From positions 124,001-188,000 of the forward strand of contig JAOTON010002092.1 of assembly GCA_034440635.1 (NCBI GenBank): a stretch of DNA of 64,000 nt, written 5' to 3'. Under the pieces are notes generated by a model. It did not search any database, had not been told where the DNA came from, and saw nothing but the letters and a program-made list of their open reading frames with translations. Shown piece after piece: positions 1-10,139 of the stretch; position 1 is the stretch's first letter, and the number at the start of each line of letters is the position of its first letter. A program made the translations under genes and the position numbers. Origin of the DNA: Lepas anatifera. Lineage: Eukaryota > Arthropoda > Thecostraca > Lepadidae.

Positions 1-1290
1 CTTTCGAGTTTGGTCTCAGGGCCCCCTGAGCTTGGTCTCAGGGGCCCCCTGAGCTTGGTGTCAGGGAGCCCTCCGAGCTTGGTCTCAGATAACCCCGAGC
101 TTGGTCTCAGGCCCCCGAGCTTGGTCTCAGGGGGACCCCCGAGCTTGGTCTCAGGGATGTCCCCAAGCTTGGTCTCAGGCCCCCCTCTCCCCGAGCTTAG
201 TTTCAGGGGCCCTCAAGCTTGGTTTCAGGGGGCATCCGAGGGCATCTGATGCATAAGGCTGACCGTATGCACTGGAAAACATGAGCATTGGTCTCGGGGG
301 GCCCTGATCTTGGTCTCAGAGGGCCACCGAGCTTGGTCTCAGCGCCCCCCGAGCTTTGTCTCAGGGGCCCTGAGCTCGGTGTCAGGGGCCCTCCGAGCTT
401 GGTCTCAGGGAACGCCTGAGCTTGGTCTCAGGGGCCCCCTGAGCTCGGACTCACGAACCTTTCGATCTTGGTCTCACGGGCCTTTCGATTTTGGTCTCAG
501 GGTGCCCCAGAGCTTGGTCTCAGGGCCCCCCGAGCGTGGTCTCAGGGGACCCCTAAACTTGGACTCAGGGGCCCCGAGCTTGGTCTCACGGGTCTTCCGA
601 GCTTCGTCTCAGGGGGGCCCCCTGATCATCGGTATCGAGGGCTATGGAATACCGAATATTGATCTCGGGGGCCCGTGAGCTTGGTCTCAGGGGCCCTGAG
701 CTTGGTCTCAGGGGACAAACCGAGCTTGGTCTCAGGGGGGCAAGCTTGGTCTCATGGGCCTTTCGATGTTTGGTCTCACGGGCCTTTCGATCTTGGTCTC
801 ACGGGGTCTCGAGCTTGGTCTCAAGGAACCCCCGAGCTTGGTGTCAGGGGGCCCTCGAGCTTGGTCTCAGGGAGCATCCGAGCTTGGTCTCAGGGTCCCC
901 TCGAGCTTGGTCTCAGGGGCCCCTGAGCTTGGTCTCAGGGGTTCAGGATCCCCTCGGGGTGCCCCCCTGACTATTGATATCGAGGGACTCATGAGTGAAG
1001 CACGAGCATTGGCCTCATGAGACCCAGAGTTTGGTCCCAGGGGCCCCCAGACCTGGGTTCAGGACCCCTGAGCATCGGCATCGAGGAGCTCCAGAGTACC
1101 AAGCATTAGTCTCGGGGGGGGCTCGAAATATGATCTTGAGGGCCCCGGAACATCGGTGTCGAGTTACTCCTGAGAAAAGCGCGAGCATGGGTCTAAGGGT
1201 GCCCCTGAGCCTGATCTAAGTGGGACCCCGAGCTTGGTCTTAGGACCCCCCGGGCATCAGTATCAAGGGGCTCCGGAGTATTGGTATAGG
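1..1290. repeat. Degenerate GC-rich minisatellite T1
   Basis: Tandem copies of a roughly 22-bp unit close to GAGCTTGGTCTCAGGGGCC, with variable numbers of G and C at the junctions. The array starts before the window. Open frames run through it on the plus strand only because the unit lacks stop codons; their translations are low-complexity and shift between frames as unit length varies. Short non-repeat inserts occur near 240-300 and 620-660. After about 960 the unit drifts toward forms with GAGCATCGGTATCGAGG. Confidence 0.9.
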
Positions 1291-1439
1291 GGGAGCAATT
1301 ATTTTAGGGGCCTCCAAATGGTGATTTCGGAGGGCCCCCGAAAGTGTGGATGCAGTGGTGTAGCCAAGGGGGCCCTAGGCGTCCGCAGACCCCCACCCCT
1401 TGGGCCAATCTGAACCACTGCAAAGGATTCTCTGATCAC

Positions 1440-2650
1440 GTGGCCCCCAGAGTTAGTCTCAGGGGCCCCTGAAGATTCGTTCTCAGGGCGTCCTGAGTCG
1501 GCCTCACGGCCCCCGCCCTGAGAGTCGGTCTCAAGGCCCCCCGAAAGTAGATTTCGAGGGCCCCTAAGGGTTGGTATCAGGGGCCCCAAAAGTCGGTATC
1601 AGGGGCCCCGGGAGTCTGTCTCAGAGGAGGGGGCCGAGCTAGTCTCAGGGCCCCTCCCCAGAGAGTGGTTCTCAGGGCCCTGCAACAGTCTATTTCAGGG
1701 GGCCCCTGAGAGTCAGTCTCAGAGAACCCCAAGAGTCGGTCAAGGGGACCCCAAGAGTCTGTCTTAGGGGACCCCGAGATTCGGTCTCGGGGTCCCCCTG
1801 AGAGTCTGTCTCAAAGAACCACAAGAGTGAGTCTCAGAGCACCCCAAGAGTCGGTCTCAGGGGGCCCTCATAGTCTCACGGGTTTCTCTCTCAGGAGTCA
1901 ATATTTAGTTTCAGGTGGCTCCGAGAGTTAATCCGGGGGTCCGAGAGTTAGTCCAATTTGATCTGCAGAGTGCTGGTTTCAGGGGGCCCCAGAGGGGTAA
2001 TTTTGGGAGCCCTCGAGGTTTAGCCTCAGGCTGTGCCCCCCCCGAGTTTTGGTATAAGCGGCCCCAAGAGTCAATCACAGGGAGCACCCAAAAGTTAGTC
2101 TCAGAGGGCTCCCGGTTGTCAGTCCCAGAGACATCCGAGAGTTAATCTCAGGGTTCTGAGAGTAATTTCCAGAGGTGCTCCTGATTTTTGGTTTCATGGG
2201 CCCGGAGTTAGCCTTAGGCCCGCGAGAGCTAATCTGGAGCCTCCGAGAGTCGGTCTCAGGAACGCCAAAGACACAGTCTCAGAGGTGATTCCACCCCCCC
2301 CCGGGTGTTTGTCTCAGGGGTGCCCTAGAGTAAGTCTCAGCGGGCTGTCGGAAGTCATTCCCAGCCCCCTCCCCCACCCCAAAGACAGCCTCAGGGGACC
2401 CCAATAGCTAATCTGGATGGTCAAGATAGTCAGTCTCAGCCCCTCCCCCTCCAGAGCAAATCTGGGGGCCCAATAATTAGTCTCAGAGGTGCTGCTGACA
2501 ACTAATCTCAGGAGCCCCGAAAGATTCTCAGGGGCCCCCAGTTTTGATCAACAGGCGCCGTGAATCACTCTCAGGGACCCCTTGAGATATAATCGGGAGG
2601 GCGGCCGAAAATTATCTTTGTGAGTGCCGCCAAGTGTTGGTGTTAGGTGG
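1440..2650. repeat. Degenerate minisatellite T2 (variant unit)
   Basis: The same general unit as the preceding array, but the core is now GAGAGTCGGTCTCAGGGG rather than GAGCTTGGTCTCAGGGG. Degeneracy increases toward the right end, where units become hard to align after about 2560. The shared GTCTCAGGGG core suggests T1 and T2 descend from one array. No gene is supported. Confidence 0.85.
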
Positions 2651-3560
2651 CTCCAAAGCTCAAATAAAAATTTTCAAAATCATATGCCTCGGAAAAAAAT
2701 GTACCTACCCCTATTGCGTACGAAAAAAGGACAAATTGAAACATGTCGATCAGGCACCATTATCGAAGGCAAGGCAAAAATTAATATAATTTTATCATAA
2801 GAGCAAATCAAACAGGGCTAGTCAATTTTTAATCGAGTAGCTTAACACCAATAAATACATTCCTAAATATTCTGAAATAAACAACTTTCCAATATTTTCG
2901 TAGGAAACCAGACAAACTAGGGTAATGACGGAAATTAATGAGCATAATCCCAAAAAGAAAAATAGGTATGCAAGGTTGAAAATAACAATAGCAGAGTGAG
3001 CCAAAGCGATAGATATCTTGGGCGCCTTTTGTCTTGGTAATTTGCTCGTTTGCAAGATAGCAAGGGTAAGAAAGTAAGTGGATCTCAACAGGATCTGTCG
3101 ACGGAATAGAGGTTATGTAACGTTCAGTACACACTCCCATATCCCTTGTATCTTTATTCGTTTTTTTCGTTTCTTTGGAAATTTCCTGATTAAAGAGTTC
3201 ATGGATTCGACACCGGGAAATAATTGCTAATCATTTCCCGTAGATCATTTCTTCGTACTCAAAACGACTGACCTCCAATAACTTCATGTCTGATTACCCG
3301 AGTGAATTGAGGTAGACTCAGGTTTAACATCATGCGTGCATCAACATTGAACTTCCCGAAATATGGCTCAAAGCTGTTATTATAGCCACGCTACCATATA
3401 AGTTATGGGCCATCCTTAATATTTGGTGACCTTAGTTTACCAACACTTGGTCGGATTGAAAAACCAAGCTATGAACAAAATAAGAATGAATGCTTAAAAA
3501 GCCATAACAAAATTTCCTTCGTGTGAATGTTATAATGTTAAAATACTATACAAAAGATAT
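2651..3560. other. A+T-rich stretch, nothing recognised
   Basis: Non-tandem, A+T-rich sequence. Two overlapping minus-strand open frames of 88 and 103 codons (about 2822-3140) are hydrophobic but match no family I know, and they are what is expected by chance. I see no RNA gene, regulatory element or transposon end here. Confidence 0.5.
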
Positions 3561-3652
3561 AGGAGATGGGCCCGGTTGCTAAGGGAACCCCAGCCTGGGG
3601 CCCCCCGACGGTAGTCGGACCCCTCCTTGGCCGAATCCTGGCTACGCCACTG

Positions 3653-4200
3653 TGTTCTGTGACTCTACATCAGCCACCCTGGGACCCCCTAAGCCTAGCT
3701 GGGGCCCTGAGCTAATCTGGGTACAGCTGTGCTTAACTGGGGCCTTTGATCTGGTATGGGGGCCCTGAACTCTTCTAGGGTCCCTAGGCTAAGTTGGGGC
3801 CGTGAGCTTGAATGGAGCCCCTGAGCTGGTGTGAGAGGAGACGCTATATCAGCCGATCTGGGCCCCTGAGCTGAGCTGGCCTGTACTGAACAAGAGCCCT
3901 GAGCTGGTCTGGGGCCTCTGAACTGTTCTAGCATCATTGAGCTAAGCTGGGATCCGTGAGCTTGAAGTCCCTTGAGCTGTTTTGAGACCCTACATAAGTC
4001 GACCTGGGGACCTCCGAGCTGAACCGGGCCCCTAAGCTAATCTGGCACCCTGTGCGAATCTGGAGCTCCCCTGTGATGAGCTTCTATCGGTGCTGTGCTT
4101 ATGTAGGGTCCCTTGATAAGCTGGTCCCAAAGCTAATGCACTGGTCTGGGCCCTTGAGCTGACTGATCTGGTTTCCTGAGCCATGGTCTGGACTTTGGGG
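3653..4200. repeat. Minisatellite T3, GAGCTGGTCTGGGGCCCC type
   Basis: About 25 degenerate units of roughly 22 bp, related to GAGCTGGTCTGGGGCCCCT. The array directly follows a GGCTACGCCACTG motif (to 3652) and runs into repeat F. The same order (GGCTACGCC, array, F) recurs at 19637-21275, so T3 plus F is one copy of a dispersed composite repeat. Confidence 0.85.
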
Positions 4201-4583
4201 CCCTCCGAGATAATTTGGCGGCCCCTGGGCGGCATAGGCATAGGAACCGGGGTGAGGGGGATACTGCCCCCCCCTTTTGAGGTGGGCCCCCGCAACGAAT
4301 ATACAAATATCAGCAACTGTAATATAGAACAAGAAACCCAAACGGCCCCGATAGCTTGTCTGGGAACGTTCAAGTTCGGTAGTACGCTGCCTGCAAGCCC
4401 CTGGAGGAGGAGCGCTTCGTAACAAAGCCAAGGAACCTACTACCCGAGTGTTTCCAAATGAGTCCCGAGAACTGGGCCCAATCAAACTCCATTCCATATC
4501 AATCCCAACACAAAATATGAATCGGACACGGACACTGCACTAAATGCCGAGCAACAGTGGTCCCTGAGCCATCGAAAGGCGCG
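4201..4583. repeat. Dispersed repeat F, copy 1
   Basis: About 380 bp closely matching 20881-21275. Shared landmarks are GGCGGCATAGGCATAGGAACC near the left end, a GGTGGGCCCC block, and a tail reading CCCTGAGCCATCGAAAGGCG. The open frames here have frame differences from the other copy, so coding is not supported. The left end contains CATAGGAACCGG, which resembles the end of repeat E (CGTAGGAACGG in reverse complement). F and E could therefore be the two ends of one transposon. Confidence 0.75.
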
Positions 4584-4745
4584 ACGTCTTTCGATGCCAG
4601 GGTTATATGGCGTCGCCAACTCTTTCCCTGTTGGAGGGGTTTCTTTGGAGTCAAATTGCTCCTTGCACAAGGAATCTGCCGTGCCTTAAACCCGAGTTGG
4701 TCGCGTGGAAAGCAGGGTTGCGAACCACTATAACACCATGCCCAC
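4584..4745 (-). mobile_element. tRNA-Gly-derived SINE, copy 1 (degenerate)
   Basis: On the minus strand this reads as a tRNA-like head (GTGTTATAGTGGTTCG, A-box region) followed by a B-box remnant, GAGCAATTTGACTCC, ACAGGGAAAG and GCGACGCCATATAACCC. The same order occurs at 23205-23385, 46506-46745 and 54868-55062. The B-box has decayed, so it is an old copy. Its 5' side abuts repeat E at CCTCCTCGGCAT, a junction shared with two other SINE copies. Confidence 0.7.
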
Positions 4746-5404
4746 ACCTCCTCGGCATTACAAAGCTGGCCATCAAGTACTAACATTGCACTTGCAGTCA
4801 TGCTGGAACTCTGCATTTTAGCCATCGAAATATAGCTAGGCGTACTTATTGTGATCAGCCTTTACCTAAATCAATCTCTAATGATGGAAAGAATAGATCA
4901 GTAATAACCTACATAAATGTTCCCATTTTCGTCATTAAATAAGCAAATACAAGTTGATTAGGCATAGCGAAGTGAGGCTATTTGGTATCAAAGCATTGTC
5001 TGTAGTTTTCTAAGCAGTTCTTAATTTTGTAAATGTAATGAAAAGGGCCTAAGCATCTGTAAATATAAAAAACGCGCTCGTGGTAAAAAATGATTGAAAT
5101 CCTCACAAAAAGCTTAAAAATGTATTTCGTATTTGAAAAGGGTCTAGGTGAAAAACAAAAATTGTTTTTTTGGCGTTTTACTATTATTTATTACATCATA
5201 ATAGGTACAACTCGAAATCATAGGGAAAAATTTAATTTCTCAATTTTCCATACATTGTCATCCTTGTGTGCATGCATGCCTTATTACACTAAACGAGCTA
5301 TCTAATTTTTTTTAAAAATTATAGGCCCCCGTGGACTGGGGCCCCCTTGAGGTGGGCCCCCTCTAAGGTTGGCCCCCCACTTTTCAAACCGTTCCTACGC
5401 CCCT
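4746..5404 (+). repeat. Dispersed repeat E, copy 1
   Basis: About 650 bp shared with 23385-24013 and, inverted, with 45843-46505 and 21395-21885. It starts at CCTCCTCGGCAT, includes a degraded C-terminal coding segment (compare 23385-23540), an A+T-rich middle, then GGTGGGCCCC and CCCCCACTTTTCAAACC, and ends at CGTTCCTACGCCCCTG (5404). In reverse complement the terminus is CAGGGGCGTAGGAACGG, a start typical of hAT-like transposons. I could not prove a matching end or target duplication. Confidence 0.75.
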
Positions 5405-6437
5405 GAATACAAATGTTTGTTCTCGCTGATGTTCGCAAACGAATCAGGTACAAAAAGGTGCCACTCTTCCGGGTGCTCCGCCTTTCCCATCGGAGAACCG
5501 GTATCCCCCATGGATGCTGCTGTTAGAGATTACATGCCCTTCTATAGCTCCAGGGGAGTTTCATCGCAGTAGAATTCCCAACGATATGCTCAAAAATGCA
5601 ATTGTAAAGATTGTTTTCCTGATTTGCATTTCCCTTCCAACTCGGGCATCAGGTGCCACTTCCGCCTAACCGGGGGTAGGGCCGCTGCCATCGGGGGTCT
5701 TTTAACCCGCGCCCCAATGGGGATCCGGTGCCACCTTTACCCCACCGGTGGGCATCAATCGCCCCTCTCTACCTCCAAAAATATTGGGGTTGAAGCAAAT
5801 CTGTAGGTGGCGTGGGAAGCCCATGTAAATTTAGTATGGGTTTACTCCATATGTTTTACTCAGGTTAATGGCTCGACCTCCAGAAGTTAATCTATGTTGG
5901 GTCGGGCCACTTTCACTAAAAATGTAACGATTACGCCAAATGAGCATAGCTCTCATGCCATTAGATCTATCGAGGCAAAGTAAAGTTTATAGGAATATTC
6001 CACGGCTTTCTCCGCTATGTGGAACATAATGACCTCCTGACCTGAGGGAAGTGACAAAGTGGTCTTGCTAATATCAAATGAAAGCCAGTAACGGGACAAA
6101 CACGATGAAGTTTAATTCGACGCCCCAGCCTGATTAGGGTCAGAAGTTATCGTCAATATACTGCTTTTTACCCCTGGTGACCTTTGATGACCTCCAATAA
6201 GTTAACCCGTGCCCAAGCAGGGGTCCGGTGCCACCTTCGCCACACCGGGGGCCATCGATGGCCCCTCTAATTCCGAAAATATGGGGGTTAGTGAAAATCT
6301 TCGAAGTGCATTGGAAGGCTCGTGTAATTTCAGCATGATTTTACCGAAAATGTTAAAACGTTCAGGTCAATGGTTTGACTTTCAGAAGTCGAGTTGGGTC
6401 ACGATAGGCTATCTGCACTAAAATAAGCAATGCTTAA

Positions 6438-7548
6438 CACGCGCCCCGCTGGGGAGGGGGAGAATTTCGCCCCCACCTCCTGGTTTTCCCCAGATAACGC
6501 AAAAACGAAGAGACGCAGAACAACAAAACTCACGGTACCTTATCCCTGATCAATTTTACACACCTGACCAAATTCTTTAGGTAAGGTCATGTCAGGTCAA
6601 GGAGCTATTCAAGGTCAAGTGACCCTACATCAAAACCTAAAATCACGAGTGTGAAGCGGCGCCTAGGTAACATCAGCAAACCGATCAGTTTGAAACTTTC
6701 ACAATATGATGAGATCATAAGGGTCTACAAATCTGCTATCTCGGAATTTCGATATTGTTGACCTAAGGTGGGATCAATTTTTTGGTCACCCCATTTTAAG
6801 TCTATGGTGAAAAATAGAATGGGCTTGTTTTCAGTAAATACTGGATAGATAAAGCTGAAAATCCTCAAACCGTATATCCTTACCACGATCTTGGCCATAA
6901 ACATGAGTTTTTCAGCATCTGACCTCTCAAAGGTCATGTCAGGTCACAGGAACATAGAGTGATTGTTTTGCCAATTTCTTCTGATTGAATTGAGATAAAG
7001 CTCCCATTTTGCTTGAATTGTGCTTATATTGTCACAGGGAGTCGATTGATATGCAGCATTACCATACCAGGTCACTCTGTGACCCTGACCTAGCTCGAGG
7101 TCAGGTCATTTTCACTATTTGACCTAGCAAGGTCATATTATACATCATTCAATTTGCTGAGATTAGAAGAATCGAATGATGCATAAAGATTTGCTGTAGC
7201 TCCACTGAGTACAGATCTAGAGAGAGAAACGTACACTGCTCTGTTGTAAGCCTATGGAACCTTCTTTGACCTATGCTGACCTCAATATTGACCTGACATA
7301 ATTTTTTTTGATAAAATATGTTCGTCTTGTCAAGGGCTTTCGAACGCCGGCCGTAATTTTTCACCAGCTTTCGTGAGAAATGAGATACGTAGGGGGGCGT
7401 TTTTCGCCCCCTACGTATCTCATTTCTCACGAAAGCTGGCGAAAAATTACGGTCGGCGTTCGAAAGCCCTTGACAAGACGAACATATTTTATAAAAAAAT
7501 TATGTCACGTCAATATTGAGGTCAGCATAGGTCAAAGAAGGTGCCAAA
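6438..7548 (+). mobile_element. Element G nested in C2, with palindromic 3' end
   Basis: The left end follows TTAA (6434-6437) and begins CACGCGCCCCGCTGGGG, similar to the termini of families B and D. C2 sequence stops at ATGC before this TTAA and resumes near 7549, matching the uninterrupted copy where an ATTAAGC target lies. The interior resembles family B: AGGTCA tracts and GACCTAGCAAGGTCA, followed by a conserved ATCATT. The right TTAA has decayed to AGAA. The last 284 bp form a large inverted repeat, annotated separately. Confidence 0.7.
7259..7542. repeat. Near-perfect palindrome, about 140-bp arms, 5-base loop
   Basis: The left arm is about 7259-7399, the loop TTTTT at 7400-7404, and the right arm about 7405-7542. 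The arms match almost base for base, with a few substitutions and small indels in A/T and G runs. The centre reads TACGTAGGGGGGCG, loop, CGCCCCCTACGTA. The left arm is the ordinary 3' end of a family B-like element, so the right arm is an inverted duplicate of that end. Overlapping open frames on both strands are mirror images and not genes. Confidence 0.95.
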
Positions 7549-8486
7549 GAAGGAAACTTGGGCAGAACTTCCATGCCATTGGAGTTATTGAGATCTGGCA
7601 AGGTACATTTGATAGCAAAATTCCAGGGCTTTCTCCGCCATGTGAAATATGTTGACCCCCGCCAGTGGTTTGACCTCCAGAGGGCTCCTCGTGACCTAAC
7701 GTGACCTAAGGTCACGAAAGGTCACAAAGTGACCTTTCCGTATATCAAATGAAAGCCAATGACGAGACATATACGATTACGTTTGATTCAGCGCTCCAGC
7801 TTAATTAGGTCAAAATTTATAGTAAAAGTATTGTTTTTGACCCTTGGTGACCTGTGATTACCTCACATATGTCAAGGGAAAATATTGCCCCTGGAATCCG
7901 TGAGAGGGTGATCAAGAATGCTTTTCTGATCAATCTGAGCTTTTTCAATCATTCTTTGTGACTTTTAGACCATAAGGGAGCTTTTCCCCATGTTTTTCTA
8001 TGGGAGAGGTCACCTCGTGACCTGAACTCAGGTCGCAAATTCGTAATATCCTGGATGAATTTTTTTTTTAGAGCCTGGAGGGGTCATCAAGTGAAGCAAT
8101 TTTCAAATTGATCAGCATAATGCAGCTACGGTGGAGCTCAAAATTTAAAGTGAGTTGACCTTGGTTGACCTTACCTGGTGACCTGACCTAGTGTGATTCG
8201 GGGTTAAAAAATCCAGGGATGGTGAAAAAATGATGGGTTGAGAAGTAAACATCTCAACCATGGTGCTGTGCCTCACAGTTTTTCTGTTATTCGGAAAAAA
8301 ACCTAAGGGGGCCATCTTTGACCCGGTGGGGCGAGAGTTAAAGGGCAAATGTTGTCCATGCAATCCGTGGAAGGGTAACCACGAATATTTTTTTCTGAGA
8401 TATCCGAGCCTTTGCAATCATAGCTGTGACTTTTACAGCATAACACATATTTTGCCATGTTTTTCCAATGGGGAGGTCACCTCGTA

Positions 8487-8990
8487 AACCGCTCCTCGGG
8501 GGGGTGGGACGTGCAATTTGGGTGCTCCACAGACCTATTAGTGGGTCATGGCCGGAATGCCCCCCCCTGCGTCCGCCAATGCCGCATGAGGTCATATTTA
8601 GACGGTAGAATAACCATGGAAATTTGGTAACTGCCACTTGCGATCAAAGCCGAAAAAGCACGTTCTCCAAAATGTTTATTGCCGTGTCGCCGTTGTCTCA
8701 GAAGCAATGATATCGAGTGCAGCTACACTCGTCGTTGTTTCCTTGATCATGTATTCCAGAAAGAAAAAGAAAAAGTTCACTGCTGGACTTCTTATCGAAA
8801 ATGCACGGTGCATGCTGTAATGTCTTCCTGAATTTGTTGAGGCTGTACATATGTAGATCAGAACTGTTCATAACTGCTATACGTAGTAAAGCAGGTTCAA
8901 AAAGGTAACATGTGGTAGCTGTGCATCTATTCAAACTAGTTTACAAGGGAAGCGAAATCATTGCCAATATCTGGGAAACGTAGCTTGTGC
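8487..8990. other. Unassigned sequence
   Basis: No gene, array or known repeat recognised. Short open frames (8638-8820 plus, 8698-8934 minus) overlap on opposite strands and show no family resemblance. Confidence 0.4.
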
Positions 8991-10139
8991 TTAACCCTCG
9001 CCCGTCCAAAAGGAACACCGATGGTCTCCATAAGGTTTTTCAAGGATAGCGGAAAAACGGCGGGGCTGCGCGGGCAGGCTGCTTATCTGAATGTATCCTT
9101 CAGCTTTGCTGCTTTCTTCATTGGATGCCAAGCACGCGTTTAAATGAATGGAGTCATCAGACAACACTGGGCTTTGTGTTTTAAAAATATAATAATTGTG
9201 CCCATGAGAAAGCAACGGATATTCGTGCTGTGCTGCGGCCTAATCCCGCACCATGCTCCTTATAATTTGTAGCTGGCACCGCCCATTCAAGTGCCGCCGC
9301 GCGTGAGGAGAAAAACAAATGAGTAGTTAGTTAGTTAAGGGCTTTTTATAAGGCGTTCTGTGCAAAGCACCTTTGCCCGCCTCTAAAGTGTGGGGGAGAA
9401 TTTTCCGGGAGGGGTGTTTACTTTAATGCCGCAGAACAAAGGGACGAATCTTATTTCAAGGAATGGGTCGCGAAGTGTAGCAACACTTGCGAGGGAAGGG
9501 GATTGCTACGGCAGAGATGCCGAGCCTGGGGCACAGGTAGGATTTAAAAGGGTACGTGAAGAGTCTTGCCAGCGTAAAGATTAGTTTTTTGAATTTTGTT
9601 CCTTGTTATCGAATAACCGTTTGCTTACGTTACTCGAGTTCCTCCATTGAAAAAGAATAATTTTGGGTTATTAGAAATACCCGCAAGCACCATGACGTGA
9701 TGCCGCGGGTCTTTATCCTGCAACCAGGAGGTGAGGTTACAGCACCCTCTCTAGCTGGGTAGCCGCCGCATAGAGGAAGAGAGAAGGGTAATAGAACAGA
9801 TAGAGTGTTAGGGAGGGGTGTGAGTTGGTTAGTTGTTAGTCTTAGACGTGGTTAGTATAGTTAGTAGTCCTTAAGTTAGGGTTAGTTGGTTAGCAAATAT
9901 GAACGGATGGTTAGGTAGGGTTAGTTGGTTAGTTGAACTTTTTTTGGTTTTGTTTTGTTTTTTTCCTATGGTGGGAGTTATTCTGAGTCTACCATACCTT
10001 AGGACCAGACAGTTAAAACCTAGTTTGAAGCACCTATTGTTTAAATTTGTCAGAGGGACGTTTCTAGTGTAATTGTTATTTCTAATATGAGGGGTGCTAT
10101 TCGGATGCAGGTATTTTCCATACCTGCCACCATAGACGT

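Larger units (their letters stand above)
6206..8337 (+). mobile_element. TTAA-flanked element C2 nested in C1
   Basis: Inserted in C1 with TTAA on both sides (6202-6205 and 8338-8341), a target-site duplication. The left terminus begins CCCGTGCCC and the right ends GGTGGGGCGAGAG, an inverted-repeat pair as in the copy at 40320-41342. Without the nested element G its length is about 1.02 kb, the same as that copy. The interior is rich in AGGTCA motifs and has no conserved reading frame. TTAA targets with terminal repeats starting CCC are characteristic of piggyBac-like transposition; the transposase is not encoded here. Confidence 0.85.
5706..8486 (+). mobile_element. TTAA-flanked element C1 (outer host of the nest, 3'-truncated)
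   Basis: A family C element begins after TTAA (5702-5705) with CCCGCGCCCC. It runs to 6201, is interrupted at a TTAA by element C2 (6206-8337), and resumes at 8342 with AGGGCAAATG, exactly the sequence expected by alignment to the uninterrupted copy at 40320-41342. It fades near 8486, so the last part is missing. No open frame is conserved between copies. It is a non-autonomous element rich in TGACCT/AGGTCA. Confidence 0.8.

Noticed and set aside
10..1219. Series of overlapping plus-strand open frames with a Leu-Val-Ser-Gly repeat pattern
   Set aside because: They are translations of a stop-poor minisatellite in all three frames; unit-length variation breaks every frame.
2822..3140. Hydrophobic minus-strand frames as a membrane protein
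   Set aside because: Two overlapping frames, A+T-rich composition, no recognisable domain and no supporting context.
1353..3652. Possible hAT-like element with CAGTGGTGTAGCC and GGCTACGCCACTG ends
   Set aside because: The ends pair, but the flanking 8 bases (TGTGGATG and TGTTCTGT) do not match, and the right motif belongs to a composite also found at 19637, so the two ends are probably from different elements.
9820..9950. Telomere-like TTAGTTGGTTAG repeats
   Set aside because: Irregular GTTAG/GTTGG motifs in the 3' UTR of the I-like LINE, with a counterpart in copy 2 near 16130; not a telomeric array.
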